Of a DNA stretch of 64,000 nucleotides, positions 47,218 to 59,180 are shown in pieces. Made by a program: the position numbers and the translations under genes. Source of the stretch: Cymodocea nodosa (taxonomy: Eukaryota > Streptophyta > Magnoliopsida > Alismatales > Cymodoceaceae). Numbering within the stretch: position 1 is the stretch's first letter; the number at the start of each line of letters is the position of its first letter. The stretch lies in assembly GCA_036874045.1 (NCBI GenBank), contig JAZBRI010000010.1:2996001-3060000 (forward strand), read 5' to 3'. Below the pieces are notes generated by a model. It did no database searches and had not been told where the DNA came from. It saw only the letters and a program-made list of their open reading frames with translations.

Positions 47218-49377
47218 TGTTTGGGTTTTCCTAGCACTACACTAGAAAAACTTGGATTTGTTACTTTTGTTTTTACTTAGTTAATTTATCTTTATGACTA
47301 TTCTTTCTTTTAGAAGTAAACAAACAACCTTTAATACAATTTAGATATTAATTCCAATTTGTACTTTAACTGCAAGTGCACAGTGTCTATTGTATCAGTG
47401 TGCAAGTACAGGTCGATCCCATAGGAAATTGCTGATGAATTTAAGAACTGTTTGATTGTTAACAATTCAAATTTATATTCAATAAGCACTCCGTTGAATT
47501 ACAATTAACACAACAGACAAAGTTCGTTGAGTTATGGCTAACTCAACAGACTATCCTCGTGGACTTAAGTTAACTCCACGAGCCTGTCTCTTCTTTATAA
47601 TACTGCTATTTTACAAAGGAATTCCTCCAACCGTTGGGCGATTCCACAAATTGTAAATAACGTCAATTAAGCTCTTTAATGCTAGTTAACATTGGATTTA
47701 TCATTAAGCAATACTAACATTCAGATGATTCAAACAATAACCATTAAAATCTTTAAGTCTTTTGTACGAACCAATTTCAGTAAACTGTAAAATTAAAACT
47801 AACATAAAACAATCACAAAACTAATATAGATAACATTAATCACGATACAACACAAACAATACAACACTCAAATACAACATACAAACAAAGATAAATTGTT
47901 TTTGGTATTTTTGTTTTGATGTGAACATGGAAATGGGCGAAAGGTGAAATGTAAAGTAATCTCACTTGACAGTAAATACTTCCGACACTACTTGCAACGT
48001 GATTACACCACTGAAAATTAAACCACTTACAATTCTATCTCCTCTCCCTATAGAATTGCGGGTCCAGAATTGCAAGATGATCTCCTCTTCAGCATACAAG
48101 CATCAACCCGAAGCCAAGGCTAAAAGCTTTACGATCTCCTGAAATATGAGTCAGCACTTGGTGAAAATGGCTTCCCTTCTCGCGACGCGATCACTCCTCA
48201 CAGTGGTTGTCAGGCACTGTGTTTGGCTCGGAATCGACCCGACATCAGGCAAGTATCCTCACAAACCTCCGATGATTGGTGATTATGGCATGGTGGTGGT
48301 GATTGTGGTGATGATGATTGTTGGTGTGGAACTTCAGAGAATTGCGACGCTCATCTTCCTCTACACGCACTGTCCACCCATCGATCACCTATCGATCACA
48401 CTCTTCTTTTTTTCTTCTTTTCTTTTATATTTCTTCAGTAGTAACTGCTTCTACTTGAATGGTCGGTTGGATTTCTTTCATTTGTATCAACGACGATGAT
48501 TTCTTTCCCTACGCGATACGTGCAAATGTGGTTGTTCTCTTCCAACTGTCTGTTCCTGCAACCACTACAGTGGCATTTTGGAAAATAACTATAAAATATA
48601 TGCAATAAAGAAATAAGCCGCTAACATAACGCGTTACCTTTGTGTATATTCATGTAACTCAACGCGTAAAGTTATGCTAACTTAACGAGTTAAGCATGTG
48701 CATCTCACGTGATATTCTAAAGCATTTAAGATCAACACGTGCATAAATCTAACTATCCGATGCTCAAGTACATTTCGGATACTTATAAACTTAACTATCC
48801 GATGCTCAGATGCATTTCAGATAGTTACAGATAACTCACTGATATATAACTTAAGTAAATCTACCAGATCTCGACACGTGTCAACCGCAGTTTTAATCAT
48901 AAAATAACATTTCGAAGAGTTATGGAGATAACTGTCCAATGCCCAACTGCAATTTCGGATAGTTAGAGATAACTCACCAAAAGTTCACTTAAGTCATGCA
49001 TTATGGTTTCGACACGTGTACTTTAGGAAATAATAAACTATTCTCTCAAAGCATAATTGTTTGGCAATTTAAACATAACTATCTGATACATACTCGGTCT
49101 GTTAGACATAACTGTTCGAATATGTTCGATATGTTAAACATAACTGTCCGAAATATCAGAAAATTCAGATACTTAAGAATTTCATAGCCTGTGACTTACC
49201 GACAGTTCAGAAATGTACTAAATTGACATTAATTCCCCAAAATTAAGCAGATTCTTCAATTAAAGCATATAACAGTGCAATTATAACATAATGGCTTAAT
49301 TCTCATATGATAAGCTAAATATTATGCAATTAACCATCATTTAACTGTTAATAATATGCACTTTTTCATTCTAAACA
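47218..49377 (-). repeat. G1b 5' LTR (gypsy, about 2.16 kb)
   Basis: From TGTTTAGAATG (49377) to CCCAAACA (47218) on the minus strand, followed by the primer site, so it is a 5' LTR. About 95 % like the LTR at 23660-25816 over the part compared. The motif array lies at 48640-49170 and the antisense open frame at 48146-48499 (117 codons). Confidence 0.9.
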
Positions 49378-49443
49378 CTTGATCTCACTTTCTATCTTCT
49401 AAAGTTCCATCTCTCTTTTCTGCACTTTTGTCATTCTATCACA

Positions 49444-50776
49444 TTGTAGGATCTTATGGCTACACAAGAGGGGGGGTGAATTGTGTTTTTCAACATTTTC
49501 GATTATAATATTCTAATACTTTCTAACCTAGCCACAAGAGCAAATTTTTCATCATAATCTAGTCCTTCTTCCTATGTATACCATTGTGCAACTAATCTAG
49601 CTTTGTTCCTTATAACTTGACCAGTCTCATTAGTTTTGTTTCTAAAGATCCACTTTGTACCTATTATAGACTGATGTTCTAGTGGAGAGACTAATTCCCA
49701 AACATCATTTCTAATGAATTGATTTAGTTCTTCTTGCATTGCCACTATCTAATTTTCATCAGATAATGCTTCTTCTATATTCTTTGGTTACACTATAGAA
49801 ACAAACATACACATACTATTTAAATTTACTGAAGCTCTACTTTTAACTCCCTCATTAATATTACCAATGACTTGAGTGATGGGATGTGATGAAGAATAAC
49901 GCCAATTTCTCTGATTTTCCTCAATATTCTCATCAACATCTGAAGGTACAACACTTTCATCATTAGTTTGATCATTTAAGTTCATATTTTTGATTTTCTC
50001 AAATAAATCTTCAATTTCTCTATTTATCTCTAATTCTTTTGTGAAATTGATCATATCATCATTATTAGCTTTAGATTGAGATTCTCTAAAAGAATTTTCA
50101 TTGAAGCTTACATGTAAGGTTTCTTCAATAGTTCTAGAAGTCTTGTTATATACTCTATAGGCTTTACTTCTAGTAGAGTAACCTACAAAAATTTCTTCAT
50201 TCGCTTTGGCTTGAAATTTATCCCTTTTGTCCTTAATGTTAAGGACAAAATACTTGCAGCCAAATGATTTCATATAGGAAATTTTTGGAACCCTATCAAA
50301 CATAATTTCAAAAGGAGTTTTATTAACATGAGGTCTTAAATGAATTTTATTAATAATATAACAAGTTGTATTCATTGCTTCAACCCAAAGATTTTGAGGT
50401 AAATTATGTTCATTTAACATAGTTCTGGCCATTTCCTAAAGTGATCTATTCTTTCTCTCAACAATACCATTTTGAGATAGTGCTCTTAGAAAAGAAAATC
50501 TATGATCAATGCCATGATCTATACAGTAATTATCCATTTGATCATTATCAAATTCAGTACCATGATCACTCCTAAGTTTTTGAATAGAGACACTTTGTTC
50601 ATTTTGAACAAGATTGCAGAACATTTTAAATTTTTCAAAAACTTCTGTCTTAGATGCTAGAAAATATACCCAAGTATATCTAGAGAAGTCATCTACTAAA
50701 ACAAATACATATCGTTTACCACCAAGACTCATGGTTCTTGTTGGTCCAAATAGATTCATAAGTTCTAAGACTCTCT
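49444..50776 (-). mobile_element. Copia C4: pol and LTR-tip remnant (C1-like family)
   Basis: The integrase core and linker to RT (50776-49505) match C1 and C2: LVDDFSRYTWVYFLASKTE, RSDHGTEFDNDQMDNYC, GIVERKNRS, MARTMLNEHNLPQNLWVEA and YSTRSKAYRVYNKTSRTI. It is joined to the last 55 or so bp of a copia LTR (49444-49500, GATCCTACA-type end). A short relic with several breaks. The 66 bp between it and the G1b LTR (49378-49443) are not recognised. Confidence 0.8.
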
Positions 50777-50934
50777 TTATATCTATATATTTTTCTCTTT
50801 ACTTGATTAAATCAATATTAAACCTCAATCGAATCGATAAGTTTTCTTGACACTAGGTTAAACTAATTTTACATCTCAATTTAATTGATAATTATAAATA
50901 ATATATATATATTATATGTATTTATGATGGATTT

Positions 50935-51597
50935 CTCTTAAGTAATGGGACTTGGGTAGTTTTCCATTTCTTACTTATTCTATAATTCCAAATGTACTTT
51001 TTGGAAATTTAAGGATGAGTCGGAGTCTTTGTCCATTAACTTTAAATAAATTCTGATTTTTAGGATTTTCAATTTCAATTACTCCATGAGAATAAATATT
51101 TCGTACTATGTATGGTCTTGCTCATTTAGATCTTAATTTCCCTAGATGGTTATGAAGTCTAGACATGTAAAAATACACCTCTTGTCCTATTTCAAAGGTT
51201 TTTGGGATAATTTTTCTATCATGTCATAACCTCATTTTTTCTTTTTCTACTAATGTTCTTTAATAAGCTTTATTTCTAAACTATTCTAATTCGATTAATT
51301 GTATCTTTCTATGCTTCACAGCTTTATCCATGTTAATATTTAAAGCCCTTAATGCCTAATAAGCTTTATGTTCTAATTCAGTAGATAAATGACAACTCTT
51401 TCCATATACTATCCTAAAAGGTGGCATACCAAAATTAGTTTTATAAGCAATTTTGTAAGCCCAAAGTGCATCTATTAACCTTATAGCCCAATATTTTCTA
51501 GTAGGGTTAACAACTTGTTTGGTTGTTTGTAAAGTTAAATTAGAAGACATATATTGTTCAATCAAACCTTGTCTATTTATAAATTCTTTTAAGGTAA
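50935..51597 (-). pseudogene. Gypsy integrase fragment, C-terminal half (G3)
   Basis: [59 protein letters not shown] and NPKNQNLFKVNGQRLRPIL are colinear with G1a 12798-13652. It abuts a gypsy LTR piece at 51598. Broken, a handful of breaks. To its left 50777-50934 is AT-rich with nothing recognised. Confidence 0.8.
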
Positions 51598-52058
51598 CAA
51601 ACAACTTTTCACACAAATTAGATATTAAGTCCAATTTGTATTTTTAATTGCAAGTGTATAGTGTATATTGTATTTGTGTGCAAGTACAGGTCGATCCCAT
51701 AGAGATTGAGTAAGAATGTGTACTATTTTAATTTTTATTCCAAAGTTTGTATGTGTTCAATTAAGCACTTCCTTGAGTTATTGTTAACTCAATGGACTTA
51801 GTTTGTGAAGTTACAACTAGCTCAACGGACTAACCTCGTAGACTTAAGTCAACTCTACGAGCCTACTTTTCCAATTAAATGCTGCTATTCACAGAGGAAT
51901 TTGGCCATCCATTGGGTAGTTCCACAGAATGTAAATAACGTCAATTAAACTTTTTAATGTTAGTTAATCTGATAGTTGTCTTTAATTAACACTAACATTC
52001 AGTTATTTCAAATAGTAACCATTAAGATTTTTAAGTATTCTGTATGAATCAATTTCAA
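51598..52058 (-). repeat. Gypsy LTR piece (G3 family, U5-side part)
   Basis: Carries TGCAAGTACAGGTCGATCCC and CTCAACGGACTAACCTCG, homologous to the U5 side of the G1 LTRs but more diverged, closer to the LTR at 55637-57591. Ends where a copia LTR piece starts. Confidence 0.8.
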
Positions 52059-52457
52059 TTTGTCTCTTCTTTTACTCACTAACTTAACGAGTTCTCACGT
52101 GACCTATTTTAACCTTTAAGCCTCTAACTTAACGAGTTCTCACGTGACCTCTAAACAAATAAAACTCTAACTCAACGAGTTATCTAAACGTGCACTGTTC
52201 ATGATACAGAAGATATAACTTTAAAACATATCATGCTTTTCAATAAGAACACACGTTAACTTAACGTTTAGCTAAATGAGAAATTAATGCAACGAAATGA
52301 CTAGTTATTAACTTCAGATCCAATACAGACAAGTATTTATATCAGTAAGCTTTTTCTATATAAATTGATGATTTTAATTTCTTTTCACAAGCAATAGTAA
52401 TTGAGCAAATATGATTATTTTCATTCAGCACATATCATCAAAACAAAAGTACTCAAC
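52059..52457 (-). repeat. Copia LTR piece (C1/C2 family, 5' end of LTR)
   Basis: Matches the first 400 or so bp of the C1/C2 LTR, from the TGTTGAGTACTTTTG start at 52457 through the CACGTGAGAACTCGTTAAGTT array. Flanked on both sides by gypsy LTR sequence that overlaps in content. Confidence 0.85.
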
Positions 52458-54137
52458 ACTTCCAATTAAATGTTGCTATTCATAAAGGAATTTGGGCATC
52501 CATTGGGCGGTTCCACAAAATGTAAATAACATCAATTAAGCTTTTTAATGTTAGTTAATCTAAGATTTATCATTAGTCAACACCAACATTCAGATATTTT
52601 AAATAGTAACTATTAAGATTTTTTAGTATTCTGTATGAATCAATTTTAGTGATCAATAAAACTATTTTTTATTTTTGAATCAAATAAACACAAAACATTT
52701 ACAATACTAACAATGATAACATTAATCATAATACAAAACAAACAATACAACACATAAGTACTAAATATAAACATAGATAATTAGTTTTTTAATATTTTTG
52801 TTTTGATATGTTCCTAAAGATGAATGAAAGGTGAAATGTAAAAATTCTTTATCGACAGTAAGAACTTTCATCACTACATGCAACACGATTACACCATTGA
52901 AAACTTAATCACTTACAATCATGCCTCCTCTCCCTATAAAATAGCAAACCAAGACTTGTAAGTTGATCTCCTCTCAGTATATTGGCATCAACTCGAAACC
53001 AAGGCTAGAAACTTTACGATCTCTTGAGATATGAGTCAGTGCTTTGTGAAAATAGCTTCTCTTCCTGTGACGCGATCACTCCTCATAGTGGTTGTCAATC
53101 ACTGTATTTGGCTTGGAATCAACCTGACATCTAGAAAGTATCCTCATAGACCTTTGATGGTTGGTGATTGTGGTAGTGTTGTGGAGTTTTAGGAAACATC
53201 TAACGCCTCCTGTAGTTAGTGCGGTTCTCCACCTTCACACACACTTTTTCTTCATCCTTCTCCTCTTCTTTTATATTTCTTTTAGTAGTAATTGCTTCTG
53301 CCTAAGTGATCGGTTGGATTTCCTTCATTCGTATCAATGATGGTAATTTCTTCTTCATTCCTTGAGTTAATTCCTATGTGATACATGCAATCATGGTTTT
53401 CCTTTGAATTTCCTGTTTCTACAACTACTAATAGTGGCATGTTAGAAAATAACTGGTTTATGGAGTTAGTGTAACTCAACGAACTTACTCTGTTGACTTA
53501 ACTATTAACTCAACGGACTTCCTTCGTTGAGTAAAGCTTAACTCAACGGACTTGATATATAAAATAATATATCACGTGAAATAAAGAAATAACGTATAAG
53601 CTTATAATACTAACACAATATGTTACCTTAGTGTGTAATCAAGTAACTCAATGCATATAGTTATGCTAACTTAACGAGTTAAACATGTACAACTCACATG
53701 ACATAATAAAATATTTAAATTCACACATGCATAATTCTAACTTAACAAGTTCTCATATACAACTTATAGTTCTACTCGCTAACTCAATGAGTTCTCATGT
53801 GATCTTTTTACACCTTTAAACCTGTAACTCAAGGAGTTGGCACGTGATCTTTTAATAAAAAGGACAGTAACTCAACAAGTTGCTACCGTGCACTATACAT
53901 GATATAAATATATGCAAATAAAACAAATCATACTTAATACTATAAAATCACACTTAAATCTGGTTTTCAATCTTTTAGAAATGATATTTAATTAACATTA
54001 ATTCTTTGAAATTATGCACATTCTATAATTAAGGCATATAATTGTGTAATTATAACATAATGACTTAATTCTCAAATGATAAGCTAAATATAATGCAATT
54101 AACCATTATTATTCTACACTTTTTCATTCTAAAAAAT
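52458..54137 (-). repeat. Gypsy LTR piece (G3 family, U3-side and middle)
   Basis: Continues the same LTR family: GC-richer segment 52900-53300, array of CTCAACGGAC and AACTTAACGAGTT words at 53460-53900, and the LTR start (CTTTTTCATTCTAAA on plus) at 54137 against copia C5. Bases 52459-52650 repeat 51867-52058, so two LTR copies contributed. Confidence 0.8.
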
Positions 54138-57100
54138 GCCTTAGAATTTCCATCAGAAAATATGGCTAGTGATGCATGCTTAATTGCCTCTAGTGAAGAT
54201 GAATGGTTATGACATAAGAGATTAGGTTATGTAAATATGAGAACACTAAGGAAATTGACCAAACATGATCTTGTTAGAGGTGTACCCAAACTTAGATTCA
54301 AAAAGGATAAATTGTGTAGTGACTGTATTGTTGGAAAATAAAAGAAATTAGTGCTCAAAAGTATAGTAGATATTGCCACAAGACAGCCACTAGAACTATT
54401 GCATTTGGACTTTTTTGGTCCTACTCAGACAACTAGTTTAGGAGGAAGAAAATACACATTAGTTGTGGTTGATGATTATACAAGATTCACTTGGGTTATT
54501 TTCTTAACACACAAGAATAAAGCCTATAATGAATTCAAATATCTCTGCATTAGAATTCAAAATGAAAAAGAATTAAATGTGAAGAAGATTAGAAGTGATC
54601 ATGGAAGATAATTTGAAAATACTGATTTTAAAGACTTATGCAATTCATTTGGTATACTACATGAGTATTCATGCCCAAGAACTCCTACCCAGAATAGAAT
54701 AGTAGAGAGAAAAAATAGATCAGTACAAGAAATGGCAATAATAATATTGAATGCATTTGATCTACCAAAATTATTATGGGCTGAAGTAGTGAATACTAAA
54801 TGTCATATAATAAACATAACTCATCTTAGACCTATCTTTCACAAGACAACATTTGAATTGTGGTATGGTAAAACACCAAATGTTGGATACTTCAAAATAT
54901 TTGGATTAAAATGTTTTGTGCTTAATATAAGAGATCAAAAGGACAAATTTGATGCAAAATCTGATCCTACACTACTAGTTGGATACACTTCAAGAAGTAA
55001 ATCTTATAGGGTATATTTTGAAAATGGAAGAAGAGTAGAAGAATGAATTAATGTGTCATTTGATGAATATCTAATAGAAAAATTGAAGTAGCTAAAAATA
55101 GAAGATGAAAGTGACAATGAACTAGAACATTAGAAAGCATCATAGAAAAGCACAATAATGCCTACATCTACTCTAACAGAAAAAATTTGGAAGACAAAAT
55201 CTGGACATCCTATTGAATAGATCATTGGCAATATAAATCAAGGTGTCCAAACAAGAAGCAAAATTCAGGATAAATGTAACTACTATGCATTTGTATCTGA
55301 ATTCTTTCCCTCTACAATTGATGAAGCTTACAATGATTAATACTGGATTCTAGCCATGCAAGAAGAACTAAATCAATTCAAGAAAAATGATGTCTGGAAT
55401 TTAATTGAAAGGCCTACTGAAAAATCAACTATTAGAACTAAATGGGTGTTTAAAAACAAATTAGATAATGATGGGAGCATTATCAAAAACAAAGCTAGAT
55501 TGGTTGCTTAGGGATACAACCAATAGGAAGGAATCAACTATGAAGAAACTTTTGCAGTTGTTACCAAACTCGAAGCAATCAAAATGTTACTTGCTTTTGC
55601 AAGCAGTCTAAAGATCAAACTCTTTCAAATGGACGTTGATTGGTGTTCGAAAACTTGTTTGATTTGTTTTTATGCTTATATTAATAAATTCTTTTAGAAG
55701 TAAACAAACAACTTTTCACTCAAATTAGATATTAAGTTTAATTTATATTTTTAACTGCAAGTGCATAGTGTATATTGTATTTGTGTGCAAGTACAAGTCG
55801 ATCCCATAGAGATTGAGTAAGAATTGTGTACTACTTTAATTTTTATGCTAAAGTTTGTATGTATTCAATTAAGCATTTCATTAAGTTACTGTTAACTTAA
55901 TGGACTTAGTTCGTGGAGTTATATCTAACTCAACGGACTAACCTTGTGGACTTAAGTTACTCCACGAGCCTACCTTTCCAATTAAATACTACTATTCACA
56001 AAGGAATTTGGTCATCCATTGGGTGGTTCCACAGAATGTAAATAACATCAATTAAGCTTTTTAATGTTAGTTAATCTAAGATTTCTCATTAAGCAACACT
56101 AACATTTAGATATTTCAAACAATAACCATTAAGATTTTTAAGTAACCTACATGAACCAATTTCAGTAAACAATAAAACTATTTTCTATTTTCTGAATCAA
56201 ACAAACATAAAACATTCACATTACTGACAATGATAACATTAATCACGATACAAAACAAACAATACAACACTTTAATACTAAATGTAAATACAAACAAGTA
56301 GTTATTTTTGGTATTTTTGTTTTGATATGTTCCTAAAGATGAGCGAAAGGTGAAATGTGAAAAACTCTATCGAAAGTAAAAACTTTCGTCACTACATGCA
56401 ACGTGATTACACCACTAAATACTTAATCACTTACAATCTTGCCTCCTCTCCCTATAGAATTGCGAACCAAGACTTGTAAGTTAATCTCCTCTTTAGTATA
56501 TTAGCATCAACTTGAAACCAAGGCTAGAATCTTTACGATCTCTTAAGATATGAGTGGGTGCTTGGTGAAAACAGCTTCCCTTCCTGAGATGCAATCACTC
56601 CTTACAATGGTTGTCAATCACCGTGTTTGGCTCATAATCGACCCGACATCTGGAAGGTATCCTCACAGGCCTCCGATGGTTGGTGATTTTTGTGGTGTTG
56701 TGGAGCTTCAAGGAACTTTCGATGCTTCTTGTAGTTAGCGTGGTCCTCCACTTCACACCCACACACGGTTTTTCCCCTCTTCTTTTATATATTTTTCAAT
56801 AGTAACTGCTTCTACTTAAATGATCAGTTGGATTTCCTTCATTCATATCAACGATGGTGATTTCTTCTTCATTCCACGAGTGAATTCCTATGTGATATGT
56901 GCAATCGTGGTTTTCCTTCGAATTTCCTATTTCTACAACTACTATAGTGGCATGTTAGAAAATAAATAGTCCATGGAGTTAGTGTAACTCAACAGACTTA
57001 CTTCGTTAACTTAACTATAAAACCGTGCAATAAAGAAATAACTTATAAGTTTATAACACTAACACAACATGTTACCTTAGTGTATATTCAAGTAACTCAA

Positions 57101-58822
57101 TGTGTATAGTTATGCTAACTTAATGAGTTATAGATGTGCAACTCACGTAACATAATAAAGCATTTAATTTCAACACGTGCATAATTCTAACTTAACGAGT
57201 TCAGATGTTTCAGATAGTTACAACTATAAGTATCCAAAACTCACATGCATTTCAGATAGTTAGCACCTAGCCTTTCGAAAATTCACTTTAGTCACCAAGA
57301 AATAATAAAATATTTTTTAAGCGTTTAAAACATAACTATCCAGTACATGAAATGTAACTCTCCGAAATGACAAACAATTTGGATACTTAGGAATTAAAAA
57401 GCCTGTAACTCACCGACAATTCAAAAATATACTTAATTAACATTAATTCTCTGAAATTATGTAGATTCTTTCATTAAAGCATATAATAGTGCAATTATAA
57501 CATAATGGCTTAATTCTCATATAATAAGCTAAATATTATACAATTAACCATTATTTAACTGTTAATATTATGCACTTTTTCATTCTAAACAGATGTTAAG
57601 AGTGCATTCCTGAATGACATTCTATAAGAAGAAGTATATGTAAAACAGCCACTAGGTTTTGAAGATGAAGATAGATGAAACCATATGAACTTAAGGGTTC
57701 ATTATGGTCCACTACAAATTAAACAAGGCTCTTTATGGTCTAAAGCAAGCACCACATGCATGGTATGAAAAGCTTAAGGGTTTTCTTCTTCAAAGTTAAT
57801 TTAACATAGGAACTGTAGATAACACTCTTTTTATCAAGTTAAAAAAATCTCACATATTGATCATTCAGATTTATGTTGATGATATTATTTTTGGTGTCAT
57901 AGATGAAAAACTATGCCATGACTTTTAAAATCTAATGAAAAAAGAATTTGAGATGAGCCTTATAGGAGAATTGAAATTCTTTTTGGGATTCTAGATTCAT
58001 CAATTACAATAAGGAATCTTCCTAAACCGAGAAAAATTCTACAAAAAGATTCTTTTAAAATTTGGCATGGATAAATCCAAATAGGCTCACACACCTATGA
58101 ATTCAAATGAAAAGCTTGATAAAGATATTTCTAGTACTTCTGTAGATCAAAAGAAATACAGAGACATGATTGGATCACTTCTGTATTTAATAGCTAGCAG
58201 ACGAAACATAATGTTCAATGTGTGTGCATGTGCAAGATATCAAGCCTCTCCCAAAGCATCACATTTAAAAGCAATTAAACGAATCTTTAAATACCTACAA
58301 GGTACAAAAGATTTTGGTTTATTTTACTCTTCACAAAATCCATTAATTTTAACTAGTTATAATGATGTAGATTATGTAGGATGCAAGTTAGATAGGAAAA
58401 GCACTAGTGGTACATGTCAACTACTTGGTCACTCTTTAGTATCATAGTTCAGTAGAAAACAGAACTCCATAGCTCTATCTACCACTAAAGTAGAGTACAT
58501 AGCAACAGGCTTATGTTGTGCTTAGATTCTATGGATGCAACAAACACTAGCAGATTACAAACTTAAATTTTAGAATACAATCATTTACTGTGATAGTAGC
58601 AGTGCCATAAATCTCTCCAAAAATACAATGCTACACTTAAGAGCAAAACATATCGAGATTAGACACTACTTTCTAAGAGACCATGTTGACAAAGGTCATA
58701 TTTCTTTAGAATATGTCTTTACTAAGGAACAATTAGCAAATATTTTCACTAAACCACTATCTGAATTTGCATTTAACCACATTAGACAAAATTTAGAGAT
58801 TTCTTCTTTTTATGATTTATAA
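54138..58822 (+). pseudogene. C5 pol (integrase, RT, RNase H), interrupted by a solo LTR
   Basis: Integrase zinc-binding KRLGYVNM and CSDCIVGK; core LDFFGPTQTTSLGG, VDDYTRFTWVIF and IVERKNRSVQEMA; LVGYTSRSKSYRVYFENGR; RT MQEELNQFKKNDVW, TKWVFKNKL and QIYVDDIIFGV (about 57870); MIGSLLYLIASRRNIMFNVC; RNase H IYCDSSSAINL, RAKHIEIRHYFLRD and IFTKPLSEFAF. The span includes the gypsy solo LTR at 55637-57591. Many breaks. Confidence 0.85.
55637..57591 (-). repeat. Solo gypsy LTR inside C5 RT
   Basis: About 1.95 kb, minus orientation (LTR start TGTTTAGAATG at 57591). Flanked by GACGT (55632-55636) and GATGT (57592-57596), a near-perfect 5-bp duplication. The RT sequence MDV/DVKSAFLN continues across it. 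A relative of G1 LTRs, with array motifs at 57150-57420 and the GC-richer segment with the antisense frame at 56550-56740. Confidence 0.85.
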
Positions 58823-59180
58823 TCAATACTCTCTTACGATTATTCTCCTCATTCTCCAAGCTCACGAACAAGAGCTTGTTCTCTACTAACATCTTATCTT
58901 GCAGCAACTTAGTCAATCTTAAGATAAGAAAGAACAATGCAATTGGACTACAACTCTATTTACAACCCTTTTTGACCAATGACAAAATAGGGGGAGAAGA
59001 ACACAACATTATTTCTATAGGTAGCACAGAAATAGGGGGAGTAAACTTAGAAAACTAGGGAGAGAAAACTCAATATCTCTTTCTTATTGTTTCTTTGTGA
59101 GTTTATCTGTATAGCCATATAGGGAGTGAAATACATGTAACAAATTGTAAGGTTTTTTCCATTCTCAAAAAGGGGGAGAT
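58823..59180 (+). other. C5 3' noncoding region with four polypurine-like tracts
   Basis: Tracts AATAGGGGGAGAAG (about 58987), AATAGGGGGAG (about 59031), ACTAGGGAGAG (about 59055) and AAAAAGGGGGAGAT directly against the LTR (59167-59180). Such repetition is a recognised Sirevirus trait. No gene seen. Confidence 0.75.

Larger units (their letters stand above)
23660..49377 (-). mobile_element. Gypsy G1b: composite Athila/Tat-type element, from 5' LTR to 3' LTR, with nested insertions
   Basis: Read on the minus strand: 5' LTR (49377-47218), primer site, zinc knuckle, protease and RT (47190-44097), then copia C2 (44096-34955, opposite strand), accessory ORF (34954-33351), leader, capsid gag (32270-31083), an opposite-strand solo LTR (30949-28700), F-box gene (28643-27504), 3' noncoding region, polypurine tract and 3' LTR (25816-23660). 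The two end LTRs are about 95 % alike over a stretch compared by eye. The part from RNase H to integrase is not present, though G1a shows integrase before the accessory ORF. No clear target-site duplication joins the ends (GTTGT left, CTTGA right), so one-element origin is a reasoned inference. Broken in ten or more places. Confidence 0.65.

Noticed and set aside
49378-49443. Start of the C3 accessory ORF continuing beyond G1b
   Set aside because: The 66 bp contain an ATG and Lys/Glu-rich codons, but no convincing match to the other accessory N-termini was found.
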